Notes: a model not told the origin generated them from the sequence alone. 9,707 nt of DNA from Candidatus Thorarchaeota archaeon (GCA_016840825.1 JAEORN010000342.1:1-9707); one strand, 5' to 3'. Positions 1 to 5,712 are shown, counted from the first letter of the stretch. Numbers and translations are program-made.

Positions 1-1387
1 ATGTAAAATTCAACCAGCCACCGGCAGCTAGGCTAGTAGTTGAGGTAGAGGTCGTTCCAGTGACGTCGACCGATTCATAGGTTGCTCCAATATTATCATC
101 AACCACAGACACATTAGTGATAGCCTCAGTACCCTCATTATGCACAGCTACTGTGACCTGAACAGAGCCACCGACGACAACTGATTCAGGATCGAAGTCA
201 CGTATGAATGTGATGAGGGGTGGGAAACTATTCTCGACAAAATTGATTGTATAGTCTGGTTGGTTGGGGTAGTATGTGGCATTCCAAAATACTATGTTGG
301 TTACGTTATCATGGAATGTTTGGTTTAATGCCTCACCCTCAGGAGTGTAGGATGTTATATTGACACTCTGTGGCATTATACAGGCAACAAGCGACTGTCC
401 GCCGTCTATACCAGTAATCGTATCACTTGGAGCTTTACCAAGCAGTTCCTCAAAGATATCGAGATGTGTAGAGGATGTCGAGAGTACTTGGTCACCAATG
501 TATCCCGCAAAAGCTACTGCAAGCGGACCGCTTAGCTCAGGGACTTGAGAGAGTAGAAATGATGTTGCTGATGGAGTAGGTTCTCCACCAAATCCTTCAA
601 TCAGTTCCTGTAGTGCAGCCAAGTCTGGAATTGCCACCAAGCCTGCTCCCGAAGCTCGAGCCTCGGTAAACACTGAGATATCAATAGCGTCTAGAAAGCC
701 TGTGTTATCCATGACTCTGAAGACACTCGTGACTGCTTCTTCAAAGGTATTTACAACCTGAGAGATGAAAATGTGAAGACTCTCGAAGGGCAGAGTAATA
801 CCTGATTCTGGTGGGAAGAAACTCTCATCTATCCTCAGATCAAGGATATCCGTGAAGACGAAATCAAAATTCGCATTCAGATGAGCCTTTATTGCCGCCA
901 TATTCGCTTGCGCATCAGCTTCTTCAGCATTCACAAAGATATTGATGAGTAGATTGAAATCAGTACCCAGCATGGCTAGGATGGAATTCACATCGAATCC
1001 GCCTTCCCCAAACTGCAAAGCAGAGAGACCTCCGCCTCCATCAGAGAAGTTGAAGAGACCTGCGCCTACGAGATCCAAGATGTAGTCTAGGAGTTCACCC
1101 TGCGTAGATACTAGCGCCATCAACATGCAGTCCTCATACATAGGATCTGTTAAAGCGAGTTCTCCTGAGGGAATTCCCAGTTGTCCGTAGATTACTGCTG
1201 GTTCACCCTGTGATCCAATGGATGTGAATACCACTTCAGCACCATTTTCGAGAAGTCCGAATAGGAACTCTTCTCCGATATCTTGTGCAACTACTACTCC
1301 ACCGGAATTAGCAGCAGCAATTCCTGGTGCGGCTAATAGAAAGATTAATGCCATTAGTGCAAATGCGTGCGTGTATTTTAGTTTCAT
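1..1387 (-). CDS. Secreted/surface protein with CARDB/DUF11-like repeat, C-terminus cut by window edge
   Basis: The frame is open from the ATG at 1387 to the window edge, giving 462 residues with no stop. The N-terminus is a typical signal peptide: basic MKLKYTH, a hydrophobic core to about residue 20, then small residues (GIAAAN). Residues 30-380 form a domain I do not recognise, with glycine-rich stretches (GGGG near residue 95) and few cysteines. From about residue 400 the sequence SVVVGGSVQVTVAVHNEG starts a beta-sandwich of the CARDB/DUF11 kind, known from archaeal surface proteins. Several N-x-S/T sequons lie between about residues 340 and 440, which fits exposure outside the cell. A strong AGGAGG (1395-1400) sits 7 bases before the start. 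The ATG shares one base with the stop of the upstream membrane protein, so the two are probably translated together. A C-terminal membrane anchor or sorting signal would lie outside the window. Function unknown. Confidence 0.85.
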   Translation of the reverse strand, partial: MKLKYTHAFALMALIFLLAAPGIAAANSGGVVVAQDIGEEFLFGLLENGAEVVFTSIGSQGEPAVIYGQLGIPSGELALTDPMYEDCMLMALVSTQGELLDYILDLVGAGLFNFSDGGGGLSALQFGEGGFDVNSILAMLGTDFNLLINIFVNAEEADAQANMAAIKAHLNANFDFVFTDILDLRIDESFFPPESGITLPFESLHIFISQVVNTFEEAVTSVFRVMDNTGFLDAIDISVFTEARASGAGLVAIPDLAALQELIEGFGGEPTPSATSFLLSQVPELSGPLAVAFAGYIGDQVLSTSSTHLDIFEELLGKAPSDTITGIDGGQSLVACIMPQSVNITSYTPEGEALNQTFHDNVTNIVFWNATYYPNQPDYTINFVENSFPPLITFIRDFDPESVVVGGSVQVTVAVHNEGTEAITNVSVVDDNIGATYESVDVTGTTSTSTTSLAAGGWLNFT

Positions 1388-1962
1388 TAGAATTCCTCCT
1401 TTTTCCTAACCACGGCACCTAGGATTGCAGCAATGATGACTACAATAACAGGTGTGAGGAACCAGATGATCAATGGCATTAGTAGTGCCATGATATCCAA
1501 ACCTCCACCTCCACCAAGTCCTGTGATCATAGGTAGAATCTGGTCAATAGCACTTTGAATAAGTGGGATTGACAGAATATCAGTCAGTGATGATCCTGGT
1601 GGAACCACAAAAGAGCCCAATGAAATAGCACCTTGGAATATTAGGTAGGCGCAGAGCGCAACCAGACCAATGCATGCGAGCCATGTCATGAGACCCACAA
1701 CAAAGGCACCCTTCTTGGTTCCAGCCATCATTCCTCCGACAAAGCCAGCTCCTGCCCAGACGAGAACCATCGTTATATTGTTCAAAGGATTAACAAGCAA
1801 CAAATTGACCATAACCATGGTTGGCCTCATATAGTTTCCAAACTGAGGCGAAAAGATAGCAATTAATGTGTTATATCCCTCTGGTAATAGGAACCAACCG
1901 CCTAGGAGAACAATGGCTAAGGCAAATAACCAGCCAAAGTATTTACTTGAGAATGATGAAAT
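1387..1962 (-). CDS. Four-span membrane protein, likely non-canonical start (first ATG at 1830)
   Basis: From the ATG at 1830 the product is 147 residues, but the same frame stays open upstream and encodes a convincing membrane segment (WLFALAIVLLGGWFLLP) before that ATG. No ATG, GTG or TTG occurs in frame between the upstream stop and 1830. A perfect AGGAGG at 1971-1976 lies 8 bases before an in-frame ATT at 1962, the same spacing as seen before the TTG start at 5778, so I place the start there (191 residues). The alternative is a sequence frameshift linked to the out-of-frame ATG at 1967. Hydrophobic spans lie near residues 8-27, 65-82, 87-111 and 157-186; a GGGGG tract lies near 150 and the tail is basic/acidic (RKKEEF). 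No family recognised. It is coupled by TAATG to the secreted protein downstream, which suggests a shared envelope role. Confidence 0.8.
   Translation of the reverse strand: MSSFSSKYFGWLFALAIVLLGGWFLLPEGYNTLIAIFSPQFGNYMRPTMVMVNLLLVNPLNNITMVLVWAGAGFVGGMMAGTKKGAFVVGLMTWLACIGLVALCAYLIFQGAISLGSFVVPPGSSLTDILSIPLIQSAIDQILPMITGLGGGGGLDIMALLMPLIIWFLTPVIVVIIAAILGAVVRKKEEF
1395..1400 (-). promoter_or_regulatory. Ribosome binding site of the secreted protein
   Basis: AGGAGG on the minus strand, 7 bases before the ATG at 1387, inside the end of the upstream membrane-protein gene. It supports the chosen start and independent re-initiation at the overlapping stop/start. Confidence 0.8.
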
Positions 1963-1970
1963 TGCATTAA

Positions 1971-1976
1971 ACCTCC
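1971..1976 (-). promoter_or_regulatory. Ribosome binding site that decides the membrane-protein start
   Basis: AGGAGG on the minus strand. It is 8 bases from the in-frame ATT at 1962 and only 3 bases from the out-of-frame ATG at 1967, whose frame stops after 16 codons. It lies well over 100 bases from the first in-frame ATG (1830), so that ATG is unlikely to be the true start. Confidence 0.7.
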
Positions 1977-1993
1977 TTACGATTTAAGGGTTC

Positions 1994-2011
1994 TAATCAT
2001 TTGCATGATTA
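1994..2011. promoter_or_regulatory. Perfect inverted repeat, candidate operator of the leftward pair
   Basis: TAATCAT, spacer TTGC, ATGATTA: 7-base arms match perfectly. It covers the probable promoter of the leftward membrane-protein gene, about 20 bases upstream of its ribosome binding site. Spacer length and arm geometry match the two repeats beside the divergent regulator gene. Confidence 0.5.
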
Positions 2012-2112
2012 TGTGCTATTAACACTTTGGCGGATGTTCCTTTGAATTAGTAATAGTTCAACAATACAGTATCAGGAAAAGAGAAATACTATAATGAGTC
2101 CTGCGATATTGT

Positions 2113-2132
2113 CTTTTCAAACACTTGAAAAG
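2113..2132. promoter_or_regulatory. Perfect inverted repeat upstream of regulator TATA box
   Basis: CTTTTCAA, spacer ACAC, TTGAAAAG: 8-base arms match perfectly. It ends 6 bases before the TATA-like element at 2139-2146, over the position where a BRE/TFB contact would be. Likely a binding site for the adjacent winged-helix regulator, by inference from position and symmetry. Confidence 0.55.
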
Positions 2133-2138
2133 CAGTGG

Positions 2139-2146
2139 TTATTAAT
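2139..2146 (+). promoter_or_regulatory. TATA-like box of the winged-helix regulator gene
   Basis: TTATTAAT, centred about 50 bases before the GTG at 2192, predicting transcription from near 2168 and a leader of about 24 bases. It lies exactly between two perfect inverted repeats. Confidence 0.45.
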
Positions 2147-2163
2147 GTGTTCATTTGAACACA
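2146..2163. promoter_or_regulatory. Perfect inverted repeat between TATA box and start, candidate operator
   Basis: TGTGTTC, spacer ATTT, GAACACA: 7-base arms match perfectly. It lies directly downstream of the TATA-like box and just before the predicted transcription start, a standard position for an archaeal repressor that blocks polymerase entry. Its centre is 32 bases from that of the upstream repeat, about three helical turns, so two dimers could sit on the same face of the DNA. Confidence 0.55.
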
Positions 2164-2191
2164 AGTAAGTAATAGTAGGGTTGGCTCAAAA

Positions 2192-2545
2192 GTGAATAAT
2201 GGCACCGAATCCGCTTCGATATACGAGTTAATCCAGTTGATGTCGTCCTTGAACGATACCCGTAGGTCGATACTCACTGCTTTGGCTCATATTTATCCCA
2301 GAAGTGTGAGTGGTGTCCAGCTCAGTCGTTTGATTGGGTACAGCGGCAAATCGAGAAGTCTCTACAGAGGCGTGATTGCGCATCTGACAGAGAACGAGAT
2401 GATACAGATAGATCAGCTAACACCGAAGCTCTATGCAATTCGCATAAATAATGAGCACCCACTACTATCTGTTCTTGTCGAGCTCTGCAGAACACATGGT
2501 GAACAAGCAAGAAGAATGTACTTGACAGCACTTGAGGAAGAATGA
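2192..2545 (+). CDS. Winged-helix DNA-binding regulator
   Basis: 117 residues from a GTG start. Residues 21-86 fit a winged helix: helix 1 around RRSILTALAHIYP, a helix-turn-helix around SGVQLSRLIGYSGKS with the recognition helix near 52-66 (LYRGVIAHLTENEMI), and a strand-loop-strand wing ending at YAIRI. A C-terminal helix (90-116) is suitable for dimerisation. The subfamily (ArsR, MarR or PadR-like) cannot be assigned by eye, and I see no cysteine metal site or ligand domain. No good ribosome binding site precedes the GTG; ATG at 2240 is an alternative but would cut helix 1 closely. The stop overlaps the start of the downstream membrane-protein gene (ATGA). Two perfect inverted repeats around its TATA box suggest autoregulation, and a third in the divergent promoter suggests it may also control the leftward pair. 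Confidence 0.8.
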   Translation: MNNGTESASIYELIQLMSSLNDTRRSILTALAHIYPRSVSGVQLSRLIGYSGKSRSLYRGVIAHLTENEMIQIDQLTPKLYAIRINNEHPLLSVLVELCRTHGEQARRMYLTALEEE

Positions 2546-3153
2546 CCTTGGAAGACACTCTTCTGAAACAGGCAAGGGCTCTCTATAAGGATCGTTTACG
2601 CATAGCCCTATCTGCCGTGCTTGTTGTCTTCACAGCAACTTTCTATTTGTTCTTTAATCAAGCTATTAACTGGAATGGAGACCCTGGGCAGTTTCAGAAT
2701 CCTCGGGGATCCACACAAGGTATGGAAGTTGTTTCAACATTCAACACGATTGGGTTTCTTATCTCAATCATTTTGATGGTTTTAGTGTTCAGATTCTGGT
2801 CGTGGGCTTTTCTCCCGGGTCCTGCCGCTACTTACACACTTGGAGTGCTTGTAGGAATTCTTGGTCCCAATGCTTCAATAAGGCAAATTATTGGAAAGCG
2901 ATTCAGGGTGACGCTCGAAAACGACATGCAATATGATGTCATCTGCAAGACCAAAGATAGAGCTGCTGATGAGTGGTTTAGCTATAGACTCGTAACCAAC
3001 CCCCTTGTCGGAAAAAATCTAAGAGATATTGCTCTTCGTCATGGATTTGCTCTTCGAAATAACAGGTTTGTGGCCACTGTTAGCAGTGAGGAACTCTATC
3101 AGAGAACCTTTCTACTTACAAAGGCAATGATGCAGGTTAGCTCAGCTATTTGA
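2542..3153 (+). CDS. Membrane protein with C-terminal soluble domain, partner of the regulator
   Basis: 203 residues starting at an ATG that overlaps the regulator's TGA by four bases, so translation is coupled. A charged N-terminus is followed by a span at about 19-40 (ALSAVLVVFTATFYLFF), a polar extracytoplasmic loop of about 30 residues (WNGDPGQFQNPRG), then hydrophobic segments at about 69-88 and 95-109. Residues 110-203 are soluble, mixed alpha/beta and rich in basic and aromatic residues, with no catalytic motif I know. No family recognised. Pairing of a small winged-helix protein with a membrane protein suggests a signal sensed at the membrane and passed to the regulator; this is inference from gene order only. 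Confidence 0.8.
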   Translation: MTLEDTLLKQARALYKDRLRIALSAVLVVFTATFYLFFNQAINWNGDPGQFQNPRGSTQGMEVVSTFNTIGFLISIILMVLVFRFWSWAFLPGPAATYTLGVLVGILGPNASIRQIIGKRFRVTLENDMQYDVICKTKDRAADEWFSYRLVTNPLVGKNLRDIALRHGFALRNNRFVATVSSEELYQRTFLLTKAMMQVSSAI

Positions 3154-3193
3154 GACCCACAGTCATCATTGTTTAATTTAATTCAAAATCAAT

Positions 3194-3367
3194 CTATTCA
3201 TAATGATGTCTGAGGACTCGCGGTTGCTTTCGTCCCTTTTTTCTTGCATACTTGTCAATGTCGGCAGTCCATTTCGTGAGCATTGGAGGATATTGAGCGT
3301 AAGAAGGCGGAATCGTATTCCCAAGAATTGATCTTCTATGTTTAGCATTATGATTTTTGTGCGGCAT
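3194..3367 (-). CDS. Small basic protein of 57 residues, unknown family
   Basis: An ATG at 3367 opens a 57-codon frame to TAG at 3194, filling most of a 321-base gap. The product starts MPHKNHNAKHRRSILGN and is rich in Lys, Arg and His. A central proline/aromatic segment (IPPSYAQYPPMLTKW) is followed by TADIDKYARKKGRKQPR and the tail VLRHHYE. There are no cysteines and no hydrophobic span, so a cytoplasmic nucleic-acid- or ribosome-associated protein is conceivable, but it does not match the small ribosomal proteins I can recall (L39e, L41e, S30e). A TATA-like box at 3397-3403 predicts transcription from about 7 bases before the ATG, so a near-leaderless message. No ribosome binding site is seen. 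It converges with the membrane-protein gene ending at 3153 and diverges from the roadblock-like gene. It could be a chance ORF; the composition and promoter argue against that. Confidence 0.5.
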   Translation of the reverse strand: MPHKNHNAKHRRSILGNTIPPSYAQYPPMLTKWTADIDKYARKKGRKQPRVLRHHYE

Positions 3368-3396
3368 GTTCTATCACATACAATTAGGTATGAAAA

Positions 3397-3403
3397 GATA
3401 TAC
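3397..3403 (-). promoter_or_regulatory. TATA-like box for the 57-residue ORF
   Basis: GTATATC on the minus strand, centred about 33 bases before the ATG at 3367. The predicted start of transcription is near 3374, giving a leader of about 7 bases. Confidence 0.4.
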
Positions 3404-3429
3404 GCATTATGAAATGACGGTTACGTTCT

Positions 3430-3443
3430 AGAAATGTATTTCT
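3430..3443. promoter_or_regulatory. Perfect palindrome at the roadblock-like gene promoter
   Basis: AGAAAT, GT, ATTTCT: perfect 6-base arms. The centre (ATGTATTT) is the best TATA-like element for the gene at 3475, predicting transcription from near 3463. The core GAAAT-two bases-ATTTC recurs at 5695-5706 in front of the transporter gene. Confidence 0.4.
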
Positions 3444-3474
3444 TTGAACAGAGATACCCCGAATTGATAATAAG

Positions 3475-3867
3475 ATGGTCATGCGTGTGAAACGTACAAT
3501 CGATATAGCTATGAGCAATTATAGCGAAATAATCGGTTTTAGCGTATTTACCTATGAGGGCAAGGTTGCCTACGCAAGTGATAATATGGATATCAGTGGG
3601 GAAATTGGAACCATAGTCAATGCGTGGAATGGATTATTTCAGCAGTTTGCTCTAAAAGGTGTGACATTTCTCTCAGCCTTGACAACAAACCAAGGATTTG
3701 TAGCAATTAATCCGGATGGCGCTGTGAGTTTCATATGCGGTACTGGAAAAGGTGTATGGTTCGTTTCGGTCTTTGCACCAATGGATGTGGATAAAGAAGG
3801 AATCCTTCGTGAATGCATACAAGCTGCAAAAAACCTGGAAACTTCTGTATCAATCTTTGATGTTTGA
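3475..3867 (+). CDS. Roadblock/LC7-like (DUF2173-like) small protein
   Basis: 130 residues. After a short N-terminal helix the sequence runs IIGFSVFTYEGKVAYAS, then an alpha helix (IGTIVNAWNGLFQQFAL), then strands LSALTTNQGFVAINPD, AVSFICGTGKGVWFVSVF and a C-terminal helix. This strand-helix-strand order, with the opening GFsvFtyeGKvaYas and the central AxNxLFQQ-type helix, is that of the roadblock/LC7 and DUF2173 families. Such proteins act as small dimeric scaffolds, often with small GTPases in archaea and bacteria (MglB) and in eukaryotes. No GTPase gene is in the window. The start is uncertain: ATG at 3475, ATG at 3481 and ATG at 3511 are all in frame, none has a ribosome binding site, and a nearly leaderless message from 3475 fits the promoter best. 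DUF2173 is the closer match by my reading; confidence in the fold is higher than in the partner. Confidence 0.65.
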   Translation: MVMRVKRTIDIAMSNYSEIIGFSVFTYEGKVAYASDNMDISGEIGTIVNAWNGLFQQFALKGVTFLSALTTNQGFVAINPDGAVSFICGTGKGVWFVSVFAPMDVDKEGILRECIQAAKNLETSVSIFDV

Positions 3868-3882
3868 GTATGCTATTAACAG

Positions 3883-4323
3883 CTAAGGATCCATCAGGGG
3901 TTTCTGCTCGGCAATTATTCGAGCAATGAATGCGAGAATAGCTCCAACCCAGCCTAGAGACTGCTGGAGTTGCATTGTCAATTCCATTGAGACTGTGCCA
4001 GTCATAACGCTTTGAACTAGGATCATCATGAGGCCTATGATGCCCATGGTAATCGCTAGATTTACAATAATCCTTCCTGCTCTGGTATGAGTGGTCGTGA
4101 AAACTAAGCCACCAACAATAACTATAGCTCCTGAGAGAATTGTGAGTGTTGCTAATCCTGCCATAATATTCTCTATTGTCAAGACCAGTGATAATTCTAG
4201 AACTGCGTAGAGTGCTTCCGCTAATTCATCTATTAAGCCAATGACACCGCTTGCACCTGAAGCGATGAGCAGTACTCCGCCCAGAAAGCAGAGTATGAAT
4301 GCATTCTTATTGTGAATCTTCAT
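3883..4323 (-). CDS. Four-span small membrane protein
   Basis: 146 residues from the ATG at 4323 (a TTG at 4326 adds one residue but is less likely). After MKIHNKN there is a hydrophobic segment at about 8-30 (CFLGGVLLIASGASG), then spans at about 52-76, 83-108 and 122-140, with a short polar tail (EQKPLMDP). An acidic amphipathic stretch (DELAEALYAVLEL) joins spans one and two. No conserved polar or catalytic residues mark it as a transporter or enzyme. The repeated Gly/Ala/Ser-small packing suggests a compact helical bundle. No family recognised. It stands alone, convergent with the roadblock-like gene (15 bases between the stops) and divergent from the hydrolase. A TATA-like box and a hairpin precede it. 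Confidence 0.75.
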   Translation of the reverse strand: MKIHNKNAFILCFLGGVLLIASGASGVIGLIDELAEALYAVLELSLVLTIENIMAGLATLTILSGAIVIVGGLVFTTTHTRAGRIIVNLAITMGIIGLMMILVQSVMTGTVSMELTMQLQQSLGWVGAILAFIARIIAEQKPLMDP

Positions 4324-4324
4324 C

Positions 4325-4342
4325 AAGGCGTGTCATCGCCTT
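4325..4342 (-). promoter_or_regulatory. Perfect hairpin in the leader of the four-span protein gene
   Basis: AAGGCG, six-base loop, CGCCTT: 6-base arms match perfectly and are GC-rich compared with the surroundings. It begins about 4 bases after the predicted transcription start and ends just before the ATG at 4323, so it could fold in the message and limit ribosome access, or be a protein-binding palindrome in the DNA. On the plus strand it is followed by TTT, but no plus-strand gene ends here. Confidence 0.5.
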
Positions 4343-4367
4343 TTTGTGTAGTTTTAAACATACCTTA

Positions 4368-4376
4368 CATATATTT
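4368..4376 (-). promoter_or_regulatory. TATA-like box of the four-span protein gene
   Basis: AAATATATG on the minus strand, centred about 49 bases before the ATG, predicting transcription from near 4346 and a leader of about 23 bases that is largely the hairpin. Confidence 0.5.
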
Positions 4377-4394
4377 CTTTTATCTCGATTTCAG

Positions 4395-4442
4395 TTTATA
4401 AAGGGGAGCTCGTTCACTCAATATCTCAAAAAGTCTTTATTT
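4395..4442 (+). promoter_or_regulatory. Promoter region of the alpha/beta hydrolase, two TATA-like elements
   Basis: TTTATAAA at 4395-4402 would start transcription near 4425. TTTATTT at 4436-4442, preceded by the purine-rich AAAAAG, is centred 24 bases before the ATG at 4463 and would give a leaderless message. No ribosome binding site precedes the ATG, which favours the second. Confidence 0.4.
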
Positions 4443-4462
4443 CTGACAAATATTGCAGTCTT

Positions 4463-5200
4463 ATGTCATTGAATTGGGAAGAATCTGGAGACCCAAAAAA
4501 TCGAACAATTATTCTTGTTCATGGTGCAGGTGGCTCGGCGGCTACTTGGTTTCAGCAACTCAAAGGACTGTCAAGGAACCATCATGTCGTAGCCCTTGAA
4601 CTGAATGGTCATGGAAGGTCTACTGATAGAGAAGAGAAAGATGTGACAAACTCATATTTGGAAGATCTTGAGAAGATTGTTTCATTCTATGTGAAACCCA
4701 TTCTAGGTGGACATTCAATGGGTGGCGCCCTCACACAGCTCTATGCCCTAAGGCATCCTGAAAGATTGAGTGGAATTATTCTGATTGGTACTGGCGCACG
4801 ACTCAGAGTCAATCCCATGGTCTTTGACATGCTAGACAATGATTTTGACGGATATATCGAAGCTTTAGGTTCCTTTATGTTTCATGAAGAAGTATCAGAT
4901 GATATCATCATTGCTTCACGAAAGGAAGCAAGGAAATGCCCGACACGAATAATTCGTAGAGACTTTGAATTATGCAACGAATTTGATATCATGGAATCTG
5001 TGTCCAGTATCTCAACTCCCACGTTAATAATCGTGGGTGAGAACGATATTATGACTCCTGTTAAATATGCTAATTATTTGCATGCAAACATAAAGAACTC
5101 ATCAATCCAAATCATCAAATCTGCGGGACATATGGTAATGCTAGAACAAGCCTCAATAGTCAACTCAGTCATCACAGATTGGGTAAGCACGATTGCTTAA
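4463..5200 (+). CDS. Alpha/beta-fold hydrolase
   Basis: 245 residues, a typical length. The oxyanion-hole motif is HGAGGSAATW (residues 20-29). The nucleophile elbow is GGHSMGGA with Ser85. The acid is Asp195 in VGENDIMTP and the base His223 in SAGHMVMLEQ, so the catalytic triad is complete and correctly spaced. Residues 45-55 (LELNGHGRSTD) are the usual loop after strand 4. The cap region is about 115-180. The set resembles the BioH/lipase/haloperoxidase-like branch, cytoplasmic with no signal peptide; substrate cannot be told from sequence, and an ester or thioester is most likely. The message is probably leaderless. The 3' end overlaps the convergent SnoaL-like gene by a few bases (TTAA shared by both stops). 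Confidence 0.9.
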   Translation: MSLNWEESGDPKNRTIILVHGAGGSAATWFQQLKGLSRNHHVVALELNGHGRSTDREEKDVTNSYLEDLEKIVSFYVKPILGGHSMGGALTQLYALRHPERLSGIILIGTGARLRVNPMVFDMLDNDFDGYIEALGSFMFHEEVSDDIIIASRKEARKCPTRIIRRDFELCNEFDIMESVSSISTPTLIIVGENDIMTPVKYANYLHANIKNSSIQIIKSAGHMVMLEQASIVNSVITDWVSTIA

Positions 5201-5607
5201 AGATTGATTAGACGTTGGTCACGACGTTTCTTCTCAACTGCAGCTAGGAGTCGAGTTCTATCAAAATAGACCTCGTTTCGGATAATCTTTCTTCCTTCAA
5301 TCTCGACAATATCAAGACCGGTTTCATGTATTGTTTCTGGTCCAGTCGGTATACGACATTCCCATTTTACAATTGCACCTGTTCTGATAGGGAATACTTC
5401 GATTGGCTCCCATTTCCAATCGCGATAGACATCTAGAAGCCTAACGAAATATTTGCGAATCTCCTCGTGACCTTTGAGTCCTCCCCGGTGTGCGGGATCG
5501 GTATACATTGCATCCTTGTGATAGTATGACAAAAGTGTATCAGGGTCATTTCCAGTCCATGCAGCTAGCCATTCTTCACAAAACGCTTCTAGTTCCTTCT
5601 CATTCAT
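5197..5607 (-). CDS. SnoaL/NTF2-like protein
   Basis: 136 residues. The N-terminal helix EAFCEEWLAAWTGNDPDTLL, the following SYYHKDAMYTDP with an acidic residue entering the pocket, then GLKGHEEIRKYFVRLLDVY and the strands WKWEPIEVFPI, AIVKWECRIPTG, TGLDIVEIEGRKI and NEVYFD follow the order of the NTF2-like cone fold of the SnoaL type. Members are small cytoplasmic proteins, either enzymes (isomerases, cyclases, hydrolases) acting on hydrophobic ligands or binding proteins. Polar residues that could line the cavity include Tyr28, Asp32, Asp37, His93 and Asp115. The specific reaction is unknown. It converges with the alpha/beta hydrolase and diverges from the transporter. The five-base-arm palindrome TGTGAATCACA lies immediately before the ATG. 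No ribosome binding site is visible. Confidence 0.82.
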   Translation of the reverse strand: MNEKELEAFCEEWLAAWTGNDPDTLLSYYHKDAMYTDPAHRGGLKGHEEIRKYFVRLLDVYRDWKWEPIEVFPIRTGAIVKWECRIPTGPETIHETGLDIVEIEGRKIIRNEVYFDRTRLLAAVEKKRRDQRLINL

Positions 5608-5693
5608 TGTGAATCACATCGACTTCTGGCTGGATTTTTGACAAATTCCTTGCCTCTTATCCTTTGCCCATCCAGTAGTTGATATTTTCTATG

Positions 5694-5707
5694 GGAAATC
5701 AATTTCC
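5694..5707. promoter_or_regulatory. Perfect palindrome upstream of the transporter TATA box
   Basis: GGAAAT, CA, ATTTCC: perfect 6-base arms, ending 5 bases before the TATA-like box at 5713-5720. The same GAAAT-two bases-ATTTC core occurs at 3431-3442 before the roadblock-like gene, so both may answer to one regulator. It could also serve as a strong BRE region. Confidence 0.4.
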
Positions 5708-5712
5708 GTACT

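Noticed and set aside
1218..1409. Plus-strand 63-residue frame opposite the secreted-protein start
   Set aside because: Antisense shadow of a gene with signal peptide, ribosome binding site and coupled neighbour.
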